This document shows positions 1-8,000 of a DNA stretch of 64,000 bases, piece after piece. This DNA is from GCA-2687515 sp002687515 (GTDB lineage Bacteria > Pseudomonadota > Alphaproteobacteria > Rhodospirillales > UBA2165), in NCBI GenBank assembly GCA_030745835.1, contig JASLNU010000035.1, positions 1 to 64,000 of the forward strand, in the 5' to 3' direction. How positions within the stretch are numbered: the stretch's first letter is position 1; each line of letters starts with the position of its first letter. The notes below the pieces were generated by a model. That model saw only the letters and a program-made list of their open reading frames with translations, searched no databases and was not told the origin of the DNA. Both the position numbers and the translations under genes were made by a program.

Positions 1-455
1 AGGGCAAATGGGCTTCCCGACACAGGAAAATCGAGAAATTAGGTTGTCAGGCGGCCGCGAAAATAATCTCGTTCCCTCGACGGTGGCACGGTGGTATGAT
101 TTCCGCGAACCAGGAGGCTATCTGGGGAATGTCGGTTTATATTTTTTGCATTTGCGGCTGCGGTGGGCTCCATATCGATCACCTACGCCAACCTCGTTCG
201 ACTAGCTGTGCAGACCGATATTACCTATCGTCCTCCCCCGCAACTTAATCAAAATTTTGCAGTATAATCTCTATACGGAAATCCTAGGTATTCTGAATAC
301 TAGCAGGAAATGATTGCGAGCAGAGCGAGCGTCTCGCCCGGCCTGCGCAGCCGAAGCGGCAGCTTCGGCGGAGTATGCAAGCACGAGAAAGATATTTTAC
401 CCTATCCAACGGCTTGGCTCTTATTTAGAATGATTATCAGCCGGAAAAACTGCCC
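1..455. other. Left-edge intergenic region, no supported gene
   Basis: No convincing coding sequence is visible. The open frame at 8-205 has no recognisable domain and no good ribosome-binding site. Base composition drops to A+T-rich around 240-300. There is a TATAAT hexamer at 263-268 without a convincing -35 partner, a GTATTC/GAATAC dyad at 287-299, and a 7-bp GC-rich hairpin at 351-368 (CCGAAGC, GGCA loop, GCTTCGG). A 12-base string at 325-336 also occurs in the palindromic repeat near 44350, so a degraded copy of that repeat may lie here. All of these are weak signals. Confidence 0.4.
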
Positions 456-1958
456 ATGAGCCTGATCACCGCAAGAACCTTTTCCAAAATCCGCCCGCCG
501 GCGGTGGCCGGCACCTTCTATCCCGGCGACGCGGCGGAGTTGGAAGCATCGGTGCGCCAGTATCTGGAGCGGGCGAAATCCGAGATCGGCGTCATCGACG
601 GCCCCGCCCCGAAGGCGGTCATCGCGCCGCACGCCGGTTACGCCTATTCCGGCCTGACGGCGGCGGCGGCCTACAACGCGCTGGCGCCGGCTAAGGACCG
701 CATCCGCCGGGTGCTGCTGCTCGGCCCCTGCCACCGGGTCGCGGTGCGTGGCCTAGCGCTGTCCTCGGCGGAAGCCTTCGCGACGCCGCTCGGCGATGTG
801 GCCGTCGACAAGGAGGCGGCGAAGCTGATCGAAAAATTACCCCAGGTGAGCGTCTTCGACGATACCCATAAAGCCGATCACGCGCTGGAAGTGCATCTGC
901 CGTTCCTGCAGGTCGTCCTCGAACAATTTTCCCTGGTGCCGCTGATCGTCGGCCAAGCCAGCACCGAAGAGGTTGCCGAGGTTCTGGAGGCGCTTTGGGG
1001 CGGGGAGGAAACGCTGATCCTGATTTCGTCGGATTTGAGCCACTACCTTCCCTATAAAGACGCGCAGACCAGCGACGACAATGCGCGCCAATGCATCGAA
1101 CGGCTGGACGCGATGGCCCTCGGCGAAGAGCAGGCCTGCGGCCGCAATTCGATCCGCCCGCTCTTGAGCCTGGCGCGGCAGAAGGGGATGAAGGTTCTGA
1201 CCGCCGATGTGCGCAATTCGGGCGATACCGCCGGCACCAAGAACCAGGTGGTCGGCTACGGCTCGTGGCTGTTCCTGGAGGATGAAAACACAGCCAATGA
1301 AAGCGCGGGCGGCAACGCCAAGGCCGAAGACAGTTTCGGCAATCAGACCCGGCAAATGCTTGATGCCCATGGCGGCCATCTCTTGAAAATCGGCACGCGC
1401 ACCATCCTTGGCCATCTCGGCGGCAAGCAATTGCGTATTGAATTGGACAAATTCCCCGAACCCTTGCGCGAAAACGGCGCCTGCTTCGTGACCTTGAATA
1501 AGGACGGCAAGCTACGCGGCTGCATCGGATCGATCCAGGCGCACCGCCCATTGTTGACCGATGCCGCCGAAAATGCCGGCCGCGCCGCGTTCCGCGACAA
1601 TCGGTTCCAGCCGCTGACGAAGGAAGAGCTGCGCGAGAATCATATTTCCATGCATATATCGGTGTTGAGCCCGCAAGTGCCGATGACCTTCACCGACGAA
1701 GCCGATCTGGTATCGCAATTGCGGCCCCGGCTGGATGGCGTCGTCCTGCAAGATCAGGGCAAGCGCGGCGTCTTTTTACCGACGGTCTGGGATCAGCTGC
1801 CCGAACCGGAAAAATTCTTCACCCATTTGAAGCGCAAGGCGGGCCTGCCCGATACCCACTGGTCAAAAACCGTGCAGGCCTGGCGCTACGTTACCGAAGG
1901 CGTTTCATCGGACGATCTTGCCGATAGCGATGCCTTTTGGGCAGAGGAACCGGCCTAA
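456..1958 (+). CDS. AmmeMemoRadiSam system protein B-A fusion (MEMO1 + AMMECR1 domains)
   Basis: This 500-residue protein joins two domains. The N-terminal half (about 12-280) is MEMO-like: it opens with RPPAVAGTFYPGDAAEL and carries APHAGYAYSG (57-66), GPCHR (90-94), EVHLPF (about 145-150) and SSDLSHY (191-197), the His/Asp-rich pocket of the family. The C-terminal half (about 300-490) is AMMECR1-like, with FVTLNKDGKLRGCIGS and a following AFRDNRF stretch. In many bacteria these are separate proteins, or a fusion, encoded beside a radical SAM partner; the biochemical role of the set is not settled. No radical SAM gene is visible here, though it could lie left of the window. The start follows a weak GGAAAA-type site. 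Domain assignment is secure, function is not. Confidence 0.9.
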   Translation: MSLITARTFSKIRPPAVAGTFYPGDAAELEASVRQYLERAKSEIGVIDGPAPKAVIAPHAGYAYSGLTAAAAYNALAPAKDRIRRVLLLGPCHRVAVRGLALSSAEAFATPLGDVAVDKEAAKLIEKLPQVSVFDDTHKADHALEVHLPFLQVVLEQFSLVPLIVGQASTEEVAEVLEALWGGEETLILISSDLSHYLPYKDAQTSDDNARQCIERLDAMALGEEQACGRNSIRPLLSLARQKGMKVLTADVRNSGDTAGTKNQVVGYGSWLFLEDENTANESAGGNAKAEDSFGNQTRQMLDAHGGHLLKIGTRTILGHLGGKQLRIELDKFPEPLRENGACFVTLNKDGKLRGCIGSIQAHRPLLTDAAENAGRAAFRDNRFQPLTKEELRENHISMHISVLSPQVPMTFTDEADLVSQLRPRLDGVVLQDQGKRGVFLPTVWDQLPEPEKFFTHLKRKAGLPDTHWSKTVQAWRYVTEGVSSDDLADSDAFWAEEPA

Positions 1959-2066
1959 GACCCAGCCAGTTCCGATTGATCTCCGTGCCGGTGGCCTGAT
2001 CGAATGGCAATGGGGCCGATTATCTGATAACTCTCAGCCGCTAATTTTAATATCGGGAGGCCGCCA

Positions 2067-2540
2067 ATGGCGCTCAACATCCGCCGCGTCGTCACCGACC
2101 ATGACCGGGACGGCAAAGCGGTCGTCAGCTTCGATTCGGTCATGGACAATGTGCACGCGTTGCGTTCGGGCAACCTCAACAGCCTGTTGTGGAAAACCAA
2201 TGATACGCCGGCCGAGATCGAGGGCGGCGATGATCCGGCCTTTGCGACGGTCGATATCGAACCGCCGCCCAGGGGCTCGATCTTTCGCGTGCTCGAATTG
2301 AAGCCCGGCAAGGATGCCTATATGCACCGCACCGACACCATCGATTACGCCATCGTCATGTCCGGGGAATGCGTCATGGCTCTGGACGACGAGGCGGAAG
2401 TAACCTTGCGCGCCGGCGACGTGTTGGTGCAGCGCGCAACCTGGCACGGCTGGGCCAATCGCTCGGGCGCCCCCTGCCAGATCGCCTTTATCCTGATCGG
2501 CGCCAATCGGCCCGGCAACGATATTCATTTGGAAAAGTAA
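2067..2540 (+). CDS. Small cupin-domain protein
   Basis: The 157-residue protein has one cupin beta-barrel in its C-terminal two thirds. Visible signatures are the glycine- and histidine-containing first motif (PGKDAYMHRTDTIDYAIVMSG) and the second motif region (LRAGDVLVQRATWHGWANR), with a conserved His that would bind metal. The motifs resemble those of small Cupin_2 proteins of unknown substrate. A GGGAGG site lies about 7 bases ahead of the ATG. The stop codon abuts the GTG start of the next gene, which suggests co-transcription with cysQ. The function cannot be deduced; it could be a small dioxygenase, isomerase or ligand-sensing protein. Confidence 0.75.
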   Translation: MALNIRRVVTDHDRDGKAVVSFDSVMDNVHALRSGNLNSLLWKTNDTPAEIEGGDDPAFATVDIEPPPRGSIFRVLELKPGKDAYMHRTDTIDYAIVMSGECVMALDDEAEVTLRAGDVLVQRATWHGWANRSGAPCQIAFILIGANRPGNDIHLEK

Positions 2541-3329
2541 GTGAACATAAATTATTCATTCGCAGTCACCCCCGACCTGGTCGAAAACGTCCGCGAAACC
2601 GCCCGCCAGGCCGGCGCCATCATCATGGACATCTACAATTCGGACTTCGCGGTCAAGTCCAAGGAGGACCGCACGCCGGTGACCGAGGCCGACGAAAAAT
2701 CCGAAGACCATATCATGCGGGCGCTGGCGAGCCTGACCCCCGACATTCCGTTTATCGGCGAGGAAAGTTACGCCGCCGGCGCCCGCCCCGATATCTCGGG
2801 CGGCATCTTCTGGCTGGTCGATGCCCTCGACGGCACCAAGGAATTCGTGAGACGGCTGGATGAATTTACCGTCAACATCGCCCTGGTCAAAAACGGCGAG
2901 CCCAAATTCGGCGTCGTCTACGCACCGGCCATCGACGCCATGTATTGGGGCGGCCCGATGGGCGCCTTCGCCGAAACCAAGAATGTGCCGGCCCACGCCA
3001 TCGCCGCGCGGGTTCCCGAGAGCGGCGGCATGATCGCCGTGACCAGCCGCTCGCACCGGGGCGCCGAAGACGATTTCCTCAGCGCCTACAATATAAAGGA
3101 CAAAATACAAAGCGGCAGCTCGCTCAAATTCTGCCTGATCGCGGCGGGCGAGGCGGATATCTATCCGCGCCTTGCCGGCACATCAGAATGGGACACCGCC
3201 GCCGGGCATGCCGTGCTGACCGCCGCCGGCGGCAGCGTCAAAAGCCTGGAAGGCGTCAATTTGGTCTACGGCAAGGATGATATCCTGAATCCCCATTTCA
3301 TCGCGCTCGGGCGCCCGGCGCCTAGGTGA
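2541..3329 (+). CDS. cysQ: 3'(2'),5'-bisphosphate nucleotidase CysQ
   Basis: The 262-residue protein belongs to the inositol-monophosphatase superfamily. It shows the metal-binding motifs in order: PFIGEES (about 72-78), WLVDALDGTKEF (about 92-103) and EWDTAAGHAVLTAAGG (about 214-229). The DGTKEF form is typical of CysQ, which hydrolyses 3'-phosphoadenosine 5'-phosphate left from sulfate assimilation and phosphopantetheinyl transfer. Translation starts at a GTG directly after the cupin stop codon, and the stop overlaps the next ATG (TGATG), so the three genes are probably coupled. A role as a related inositol phosphatase is possible, but the motif spacing favours CysQ. Confidence 0.88.
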   Translation: MNINYSFAVTPDLVENVRETARQAGAIIMDIYNSDFAVKSKEDRTPVTEADEKSEDHIMRALASLTPDIPFIGEESYAAGARPDISGGIFWLVDALDGTKEFVRRLDEFTVNIALVKNGEPKFGVVYAPAIDAMYWGGPMGAFAETKNVPAHAIAARVPESGGMIAVTSRSHRGAEDDFLSAYNIKDKIQSGSSLKFCLIAAGEADIYPRLAGTSEWDTAAGHAVLTAAGGSVKSLEGVNLVYGKDDILNPHFIALGRPAPR

Positions 3330-4294
3330 TGCCGCCCCAAGAACCTGTTTTCGTGCAACCCGATGAGGCCGGGCTGGAACAAGCCGCCGCGGCATTGCGC
3401 GCCGGCGGCCTTGTCGCCTTTCCCACCGAAACCGTTTATGGGCTGGGTGCCGACGCCGCCGACGACCACGCCGTCGCGCGTATATTCGAGGTCAAGGACC
3501 GGCCCGCCTTCAACCCCTTGATCGTGCATCTGCGGGACCAAGCTCACGCCCGCGAATTCTGCGTCTGGAACGATAGCGCCGAAACCTTGGCCCAACATCT
3601 TTGGCCCGGCGCCTTGACCATCGTCTTGCAGCGCAAGGCCGATGCGCGCCTTTCGGCGCTGGTCAGCGCCGGCTTGCAGACGGTCGCCGTGCGGGTGCCC
3701 GATCAGGACATCGCGCAGCAGCTGCTGCACCGGTCCGGGCTCGCCATTGCGGCGCCCAGCGCCAACCCGTCCGGCGCCGTCAGCCCGACCACGGCCGCCC
3801 ATGTCGCGGCATCCTTCGCCGGCGGCAGCGCCAGGGGCATTGATTGCATTGTCGATGGCGGGCCGTGCCGTATCGGCCTCGAATCGACGGTGGTCGATGT
3901 GACCGGCGGCACGCCGGTGCTGTTGCGTCCGGGCGGCGTCACCACCGAAGCGATCAGGGATTTGATTGGCGCCCTCGACGATGCGCCGCCGGCCGATGCA
4001 GTTAAATCGCCGGGCATGCTGAGCCGGCACTACGCCCCCGGCGCCCGTTTGCGCCTGAACGCGGGAATCGCCGAGGCGGATGAGGTTCTGCTGGGCTTCG
4101 GCCCCGGCGCCCCGGAGGATGCCTTGAACCTGAGCGAAACCGGCGACCTGACGCAAGCGGCGGCGCATCTGTTTGCCATGCTGCGCCAGTTGGACCAGCC
4201 TGGAATTTCCGCCATTGCCGTCATGCCGATCCCCGAATCCGGTCTCGGGCGGGCGATCAACGACCGGCTCAGGCGCGGCGCAAATCGAGAATAG
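3329..4294 (+). CDS. tsaC: L-threonylcarbamoyladenylate synthase, Sua5 type
   Basis: It makes threonylcarbamoyl-AMP from threonine, bicarbonate and ATP for the t6A37 modification of ANN-decoding tRNAs. The protein has about 321 residues. The YrdC catalytic domain covers about 15-200, with VAFPTETVYGLGADA, the KDRPAFNPLIVH stretch, and SANPSGAVSPT. The linker SPGMLSRHYAPG (about 230-241) and a C-terminal Sua5 domain follow, so this is the long Sua5 form rather than the short TsaC form. The ATG at 3329 overlaps the cysQ stop; a GTG one codon upstream (3326) is also possible. Confidence 0.92.
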   Translation: MPPQEPVFVQPDEAGLEQAAAALRAGGLVAFPTETVYGLGADAADDHAVARIFEVKDRPAFNPLIVHLRDQAHAREFCVWNDSAETLAQHLWPGALTIVLQRKADARLSALVSAGLQTVAVRVPDQDIAQQLLHRSGLAIAAPSANPSGAVSPTTAAHVAASFAGGSARGIDCIVDGGPCRIGLESTVVDVTGGTPVLLRPGGVTTEAIRDLIGALDDAPPADAVKSPGMLSRHYAPGARLRLNAGIAEADEVLLGFGPGAPEDALNLSETGDLTQAAAHLFAMLRQLDQPGISAIAVMPIPESGLGRAINDRLRRGANRE

Positions 4295-4326
4295 CCAACC
4301 GGCGGGCACTGAGGTATTAGACGCAT

Positions 4327-5739
4327 ATGCCATTACCCGACGGGACCATCGAGAAGCTGAAATCGATTGCCGGCGCGGGTGCGGTGCTGACCGAGGCGCC
4401 GGACCTGGCCCCCTATGTGCGCGAGGAACGCGGGCTGATGGAGAGCACCTGCGATGCCGTGGTGCGCCCGGGCAGCGCCGAGGCAACGGCCGAAGTGGTC
4501 AAGCTGTGCGCCGGCACAAAAGTGCCGATTGTCGCCATCGGCGGCAACACCGGCCTGGTCGGCGGCGGCGTCGCCGAGGGCGGCGTCATCATCTCGACCG
4601 AACGGCTGAACCGGATCATCGAGATCGACGCCCTCAATCACACGATGACCGTCGAAGCCGGCTGCATCCTGGCCGATATCCAAGCGGCCGCCGAAAACGA
4701 AAACTGCCTGTTCCCGCTCAGCCTCGGCGCCGAGGGCAGCTGCCGCATCGGCGGTAACCTGGCGACCAATGCCGGCGGCGTCGGCGTACTCAGATACGGC
4801 AATACGCGCGATCTGGTCCTTGGGCTAGAGGTGGTGCTTGCCGACGGCCGCATCTGGAGCGGCATGAGCGCGCTGCGCAAGGACAATACCGGATACGATT
4901 TGAAGCATCTGTTCATCGGCGCCGAGGGGACCCTCGGCATCATCACCAAGGCGGTGCTGAAACTCTATCCCCTGCCCCGTTCCAAGGTGACGGTGATGGC
5001 GGCGCTCGATCAGCTGGACAACATATTGGCGCTGTTCGACCGGGTGCGCGCAATGTGTGGCGACCGGCTGACGGCGTTCGAAATGATCGCCGAGATCGGG
5101 TTGGAGCTGGTTGTCCGGCATATTCCGGAAAGCCGCGATCCGTTTGCCGGGCGCCATCCCTGGTACGTCCTCATGGAGCTTACCTCGCCGCGCGCCAGCG
5201 ACGATCTGCGCACCGAAATCGAGGCGGCGCTTGGGGCCGCCTTCGAGGCCGGCGAAATATCCGACGCCGTCTTCGCCGAGAGCGAGGCGCAAGCATTGGA
5301 GCTATGGAAACTGCGGGAAGAAATTCCAGACGCCCAGACCCGCGAAGGCGGCAGCATCAAGCACGACATATCGGTGCCGGTATCGAAAACCTGTGAATTC
5401 ATGCGCCGGGCCAGCGAACTGGTCGAAGCCGAAATGCCGGGCATCCGGGTCTGCGCCTTCGGCCATATGGGTGACGGCAATATCCACTTCAACCTGACCC
5501 AGCCCGTGAGCTACGATAAACAGGCCTTTATCGACCGCTGGGCAGACTTCAACCGGATCGTGCATGACCTGGTGGTTGCGATGAACGGCAGCATCAGCGC
5601 CGAACACGGTATCGGATTGGTCAAGCGCGGCGAATTGCAACACTACGCGCCGGCGATTGATTTGGAATTGATGCGTTCCATCAAACGCGCGCTTGATCCA
5701 GACAACATCATGAATCCGGGAAAGATCTTCGATCTTTAG
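4327..5739 (+). CDS. FAD-binding oxidoreductase, GlcD / D-2-hydroxyglutarate dehydrogenase family
   Basis: This 470-residue flavoprotein has an N-terminal PCMH-type FAD-binding domain (about 35-215), with VAIGGNTGLVGGGV and LGAEGSCRIGGNLATNAGG. The C-terminal FAD-oxidase domain (about 220-470) contains CAFGHMGDGNIHFN and SISAEHGIGLVKR, the His and Glu residues that line the 2-hydroxyacid site in this family. It probably oxidises a D-2-hydroxyacid such as D-lactate, D-2-hydroxyglutarate or glycolate and passes electrons to a quinone, cytochrome or electron-transfer flavoprotein. There is no glcE/glcF beside it, which argues for a stand-alone D-2-hydroxyglutarate or D-lactate dehydrogenase. It ends the upstream plus-strand run and is followed by a strong hairpin. 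Confidence 0.85.
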   Translation: MPLPDGTIEKLKSIAGAGAVLTEAPDLAPYVREERGLMESTCDAVVRPGSAEATAEVVKLCAGTKVPIVAIGGNTGLVGGGVAEGGVIISTERLNRIIEIDALNHTMTVEAGCILADIQAAAENENCLFPLSLGAEGSCRIGGNLATNAGGVGVLRYGNTRDLVLGLEVVLADGRIWSGMSALRKDNTGYDLKHLFIGAEGTLGIITKAVLKLYPLPRSKVTVMAALDQLDNILALFDRVRAMCGDRLTAFEMIAEIGLELVVRHIPESRDPFAGRHPWYVLMELTSPRASDDLRTEIEAALGAAFEAGEISDAVFAESEAQALELWKLREEIPDAQTREGGSIKHDISVPVSKTCEFMRRASELVEAEMPGIRVCAFGHMGDGNIHFNLTQPVSYDKQAFIDRWADFNRIVHDLVVAMNGSISAEHGIGLVKRGELQHYAPAIDLELMRSIKRALDPDNIMNPGKIFDL

Positions 5740-5762
5740 CGCATTGTCCAATAAAAATGTTA

Positions 5763-5786
5763 GCCGGGCTCCTTTCGGAGCCCGGC
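5763..5786 (+). terminator. Strong GC-rich hairpin after the FAD oxidase gene
   Basis: There is a perfect 10-bp stem (GCCGGGCTCC / GGAGCCCGGC) with a four-base TTTC loop, starting 24 bases after the stop codon. The U-tract after it is poor (AAGTTTAA), while an A-rich run lies just before it, so it may act better on minus-strand transcripts or as a bidirectional block. Confidence 0.6.
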
Positions 5787-5816
5787 AAGTTTAACAGGGA
5801 GGCTTCACGTCTAAGA

Positions 5817-5943
5817 ATTGGTCCGTTGGGTGGTGTCGGGGGAAACGGACCGTCGGTCCTGGGGTGTCGCCGGACCGAACCAATCACCGGGGGAGTGATT
5901 GCATTCCTATGTGGAATGGGAAACATCTTAAACACGCTGTGTT
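5817..5943. other. Array of five consecutive stem-loops, candidate structured RNA or leader
   Basis: This lies in the 346-base gene-free gap between the FAD oxidase and the acyl-CoA dehydrogenase. The sequence can fold into: A, 5820-5827 with 5844-5851 (8 bp); B, 5854-5859 with 5872-5877 (6 bp); C, 5881-5887 with 5895-5901 (7 bp, loop CGGGGGA); D, 5902-5907 with 5913-5918 (6 bp); E, 5931-5935 with 5939-5943 (5 bp). The loops of A, B and C are strikingly G-rich. An alternative long-range pair, ATTGGT (5817-5822) with ACCAAT (5879-5884), would compete with A and C. No RNA family is recognised. The remaining bases to 6085 are A+T-rich with no clear promoter. Confidence 0.4.
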
Positions 5944-6085
5944 AACGGCGTATGTCGTTTGTTGAATAATTTGTAACAATGGGTAACGAGCTGGTAACTT
6001 GCCGAAAGGCTTAAATTTTGCTGTTTTTAGCCGAATTAGCATCAAGGAGCGTTTTGATCGCCCGCCGGCGATCCGAAAATTAGTC

Positions 6086-7894
6086 ATGTCGGATTACTTA
6101 CCACCGTTGAATGATATCCGCTTTGCCATGCGCGAGGTGGCGGAGTTGTGCCTTGGTGATGGTGGCTTGCCAGCACTGCCGGGATACGAGGAAGCGACCG
6201 ATGATACCGTCTCGGCGGTTCTTGATGAAGCCGGCCGCTTCGCGGCGGAAATATTGGCGCCCTTGAACCGATCCGGCGATATCGAAGGCTGCAGGCTGGA
6301 AAACGGCGTCGTCCGTACGCCGGATGGTTTTAAGGAAGCTTATCAACAAATGGCCGCGTCGGGATGGACCGGCATGTTGGCGATGCCCGAACATGGCGGC
6401 CAGGGATTGCCCAACCAAGTCGCCATTGCCGCCTTCGAAATGTGGTCGTCGGCTAACATGGCGTTCGGCCTGATACCGCTGATGGTATATTCCGCCATCG
6501 AACTTCTGCAACAACACGGAACCGCCGAGCAAAAAGAGGTGTATTTGAGCCGGCTCATCACCGGCGAATGGGTTTCGACCATGAACCTGACCGAACCGCA
6601 GGCCGGTTCCGATCTTTCCCGGCTGACCACGCGCGCCGTCAAGAACGGGGATCACTACCGCCTCACCGGGCAGAAAATATTCATCACCGGCGGCGACCAT
6701 GACTGGACCGGCAATATCGTTCACCTTGTGCTTGCCCGGCTTCCGGACGCGCCGCCCGGCACGCGCGGAATTTCGCTGTTTCTGGTGCCCAAATATCTGG
6801 TCAATGCGGACGGCGGCCTGGGCACCCGCAACGATGTCCGCTGCCTTTCGCTGGAGCACAAGCTGGGCATCAACGCCAGCCCGACTTGCGTCATGTCCTA
6901 TGGCGAAGACGGTGGCGCCATCGGTTATCTGGTCGGCGAGGAGAACAAGGGGCTGGCGGCGATGTTCACGATGATGAATATGTCGCGGCTGGCGGTTGGC
7001 GTGCAGGGCGTCGGCATCGGTGAGCGGGCTTATCAACAAGCCCTGGCTTATGCGCGCGAACGCATACAAGGTACGCGCAAAACCGAAGACGGCGCGGCCG
7101 CCGCCGCGATTATCGAGCATCCCGACGTCAAGCGCATGCTGCTTTCGATGAAATCGCTGTGCGAAGCGCACCGCGCCGTGGCGCTCTATACCGCGCTGTG
7201 CATCGATCTGGCAAAGCGCCATCCGGACGAAGCGGTCAGGACCAGATACGATGCCCATTTGGGCCTCCTGACCCCGGTGGTGAAGGCCTGGATCACGGAC
7301 GGCGCCGTCGAGGTTGCCAGCATCGGTATCCAAGTGCATGGCGGTACCGGCTTTATCGAGGAAACCGGCGCTGCCCAGCATCTGCGCGATGCGCGAATTA
7401 CCACCATCTATGAAGGCACCAACGGCATCCAGGCCGGCGATTTGGTCGGGCGCAAGATCCAGGGTGACGGGGGCCGGGCCATCAACGGCCTGATCGAAGA
7501 TATGAAGGCCGCATTGGAATCTCTGGATGCAACCGGCGCGGCCGAACTTGTTGCGGTGAAAGCCGCCCAGGATAGCGCGTTCCGGGATTTGCAGGATGCG
7601 ACCCGTTGCCTGTTGGATCGCGGCCCCAGCGACGAAACCGCCATTGTCGCCCACCCCTATTTAACGCTGCTCGGTAATGTAATCGGCGGTTGGCTGCTGC
7701 TGCTCGCCGCCGTGCGCACGGCCTCGGACCTCAGCATGCCGGATGCCGACCGGACCTTCCTCGAGGGCAAGATCCTTTCGGCGCGGCATTTCGGGCAAGA
7801 GCGGCTGTCAATGTGCGCGGTCTTGGCGGAACGGATTAGAAGCGGCGGCGATGGCACCGCCGCAGCCGTGGCGGATCATTTCTCCCGCGCGTGA
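6086..7894 (+). CDS. Acyl-CoA dehydrogenase, long DmdC/FadE-like form
   Basis: The 602-residue flavoprotein oxidises an acyl-CoA to the enoyl-CoA. The start is taken at the ATG for MSDYLPPLNDIRF; a TTG 29 codons upstream gives an extension unlike the family. After an N-terminal segment (1-160) come the middle domain with NLTEPQAGSDLSRL and GQKIFITGGDHD, the C-terminal helical domain with GGTGFIEETGAAQHLRDARITTIYEGTNGIQAGDLVGRK, and an extra C-terminal domain of about 120 residues. This layout matches the roughly 600-residue group that includes 3-methylmercaptopropionyl-CoA dehydrogenase (DmdC) and other FadE-like enzymes. The substrate cannot be decided because no other dmd or beta-oxidation gene is near. 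Confidence 0.88.
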   Translation: MSDYLPPLNDIRFAMREVAELCLGDGGLPALPGYEEATDDTVSAVLDEAGRFAAEILAPLNRSGDIEGCRLENGVVRTPDGFKEAYQQMAASGWTGMLAMPEHGGQGLPNQVAIAAFEMWSSANMAFGLIPLMVYSAIELLQQHGTAEQKEVYLSRLITGEWVSTMNLTEPQAGSDLSRLTTRAVKNGDHYRLTGQKIFITGGDHDWTGNIVHLVLARLPDAPPGTRGISLFLVPKYLVNADGGLGTRNDVRCLSLEHKLGINASPTCVMSYGEDGGAIGYLVGEENKGLAAMFTMMNMSRLAVGVQGVGIGERAYQQALAYARERIQGTRKTEDGAAAAAIIEHPDVKRMLLSMKSLCEAHRAVALYTALCIDLAKRHPDEAVRTRYDAHLGLLTPVVKAWITDGAVEVASIGIQVHGGTGFIEETGAAQHLRDARITTIYEGTNGIQAGDLVGRKIQGDGGRAINGLIEDMKAALESLDATGAAELVAVKAAQDSAFRDLQDATRCLLDRGPSDETAIVAHPYLTLLGNVIGGWLLLLAAVRTASDLSMPDADRTFLEGKILSARHFGQERLSMCAVLAERIRSGGDGTAAAVADHFSRA

Positions 7895-7986
7895 TTGGTC
7901 CGCCGGGTGGCGGAAAATTTGGCGAATTCGGTTCATAAAATATTGAGTCCAATGACTTTTTACCTATTCGCCGGCAAATTGGTGAG

Positions 7987-7992
7987 TATAAT
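7987..7992 (+). promoter_or_regulatory. Possible -10 box just ahead of lptF
   Basis: A consensus TATAAT ends nine bases before the lptF ATG and there is no ribosome-binding site between them. If used, it would give a leaderless or nearly leaderless lptF transcript. No good -35 box is seen at the right distance, so this is a weak call. Confidence 0.25.
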
Positions 7993-8000
7993 CGCCGACG

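Noticed and set aside
8..205. 65-codon plus-strand frame at the left edge
   Set aside because: No ribosome-binding site, no recognisable motif and no neighbour support. It could be chance.
6098..7654. Minus-strand 518-codon open frame opposite the acyl-CoA dehydrogenase
   Set aside because: The plus strand is a complete acyl-CoA dehydrogenase and the minus frame shows no domain.
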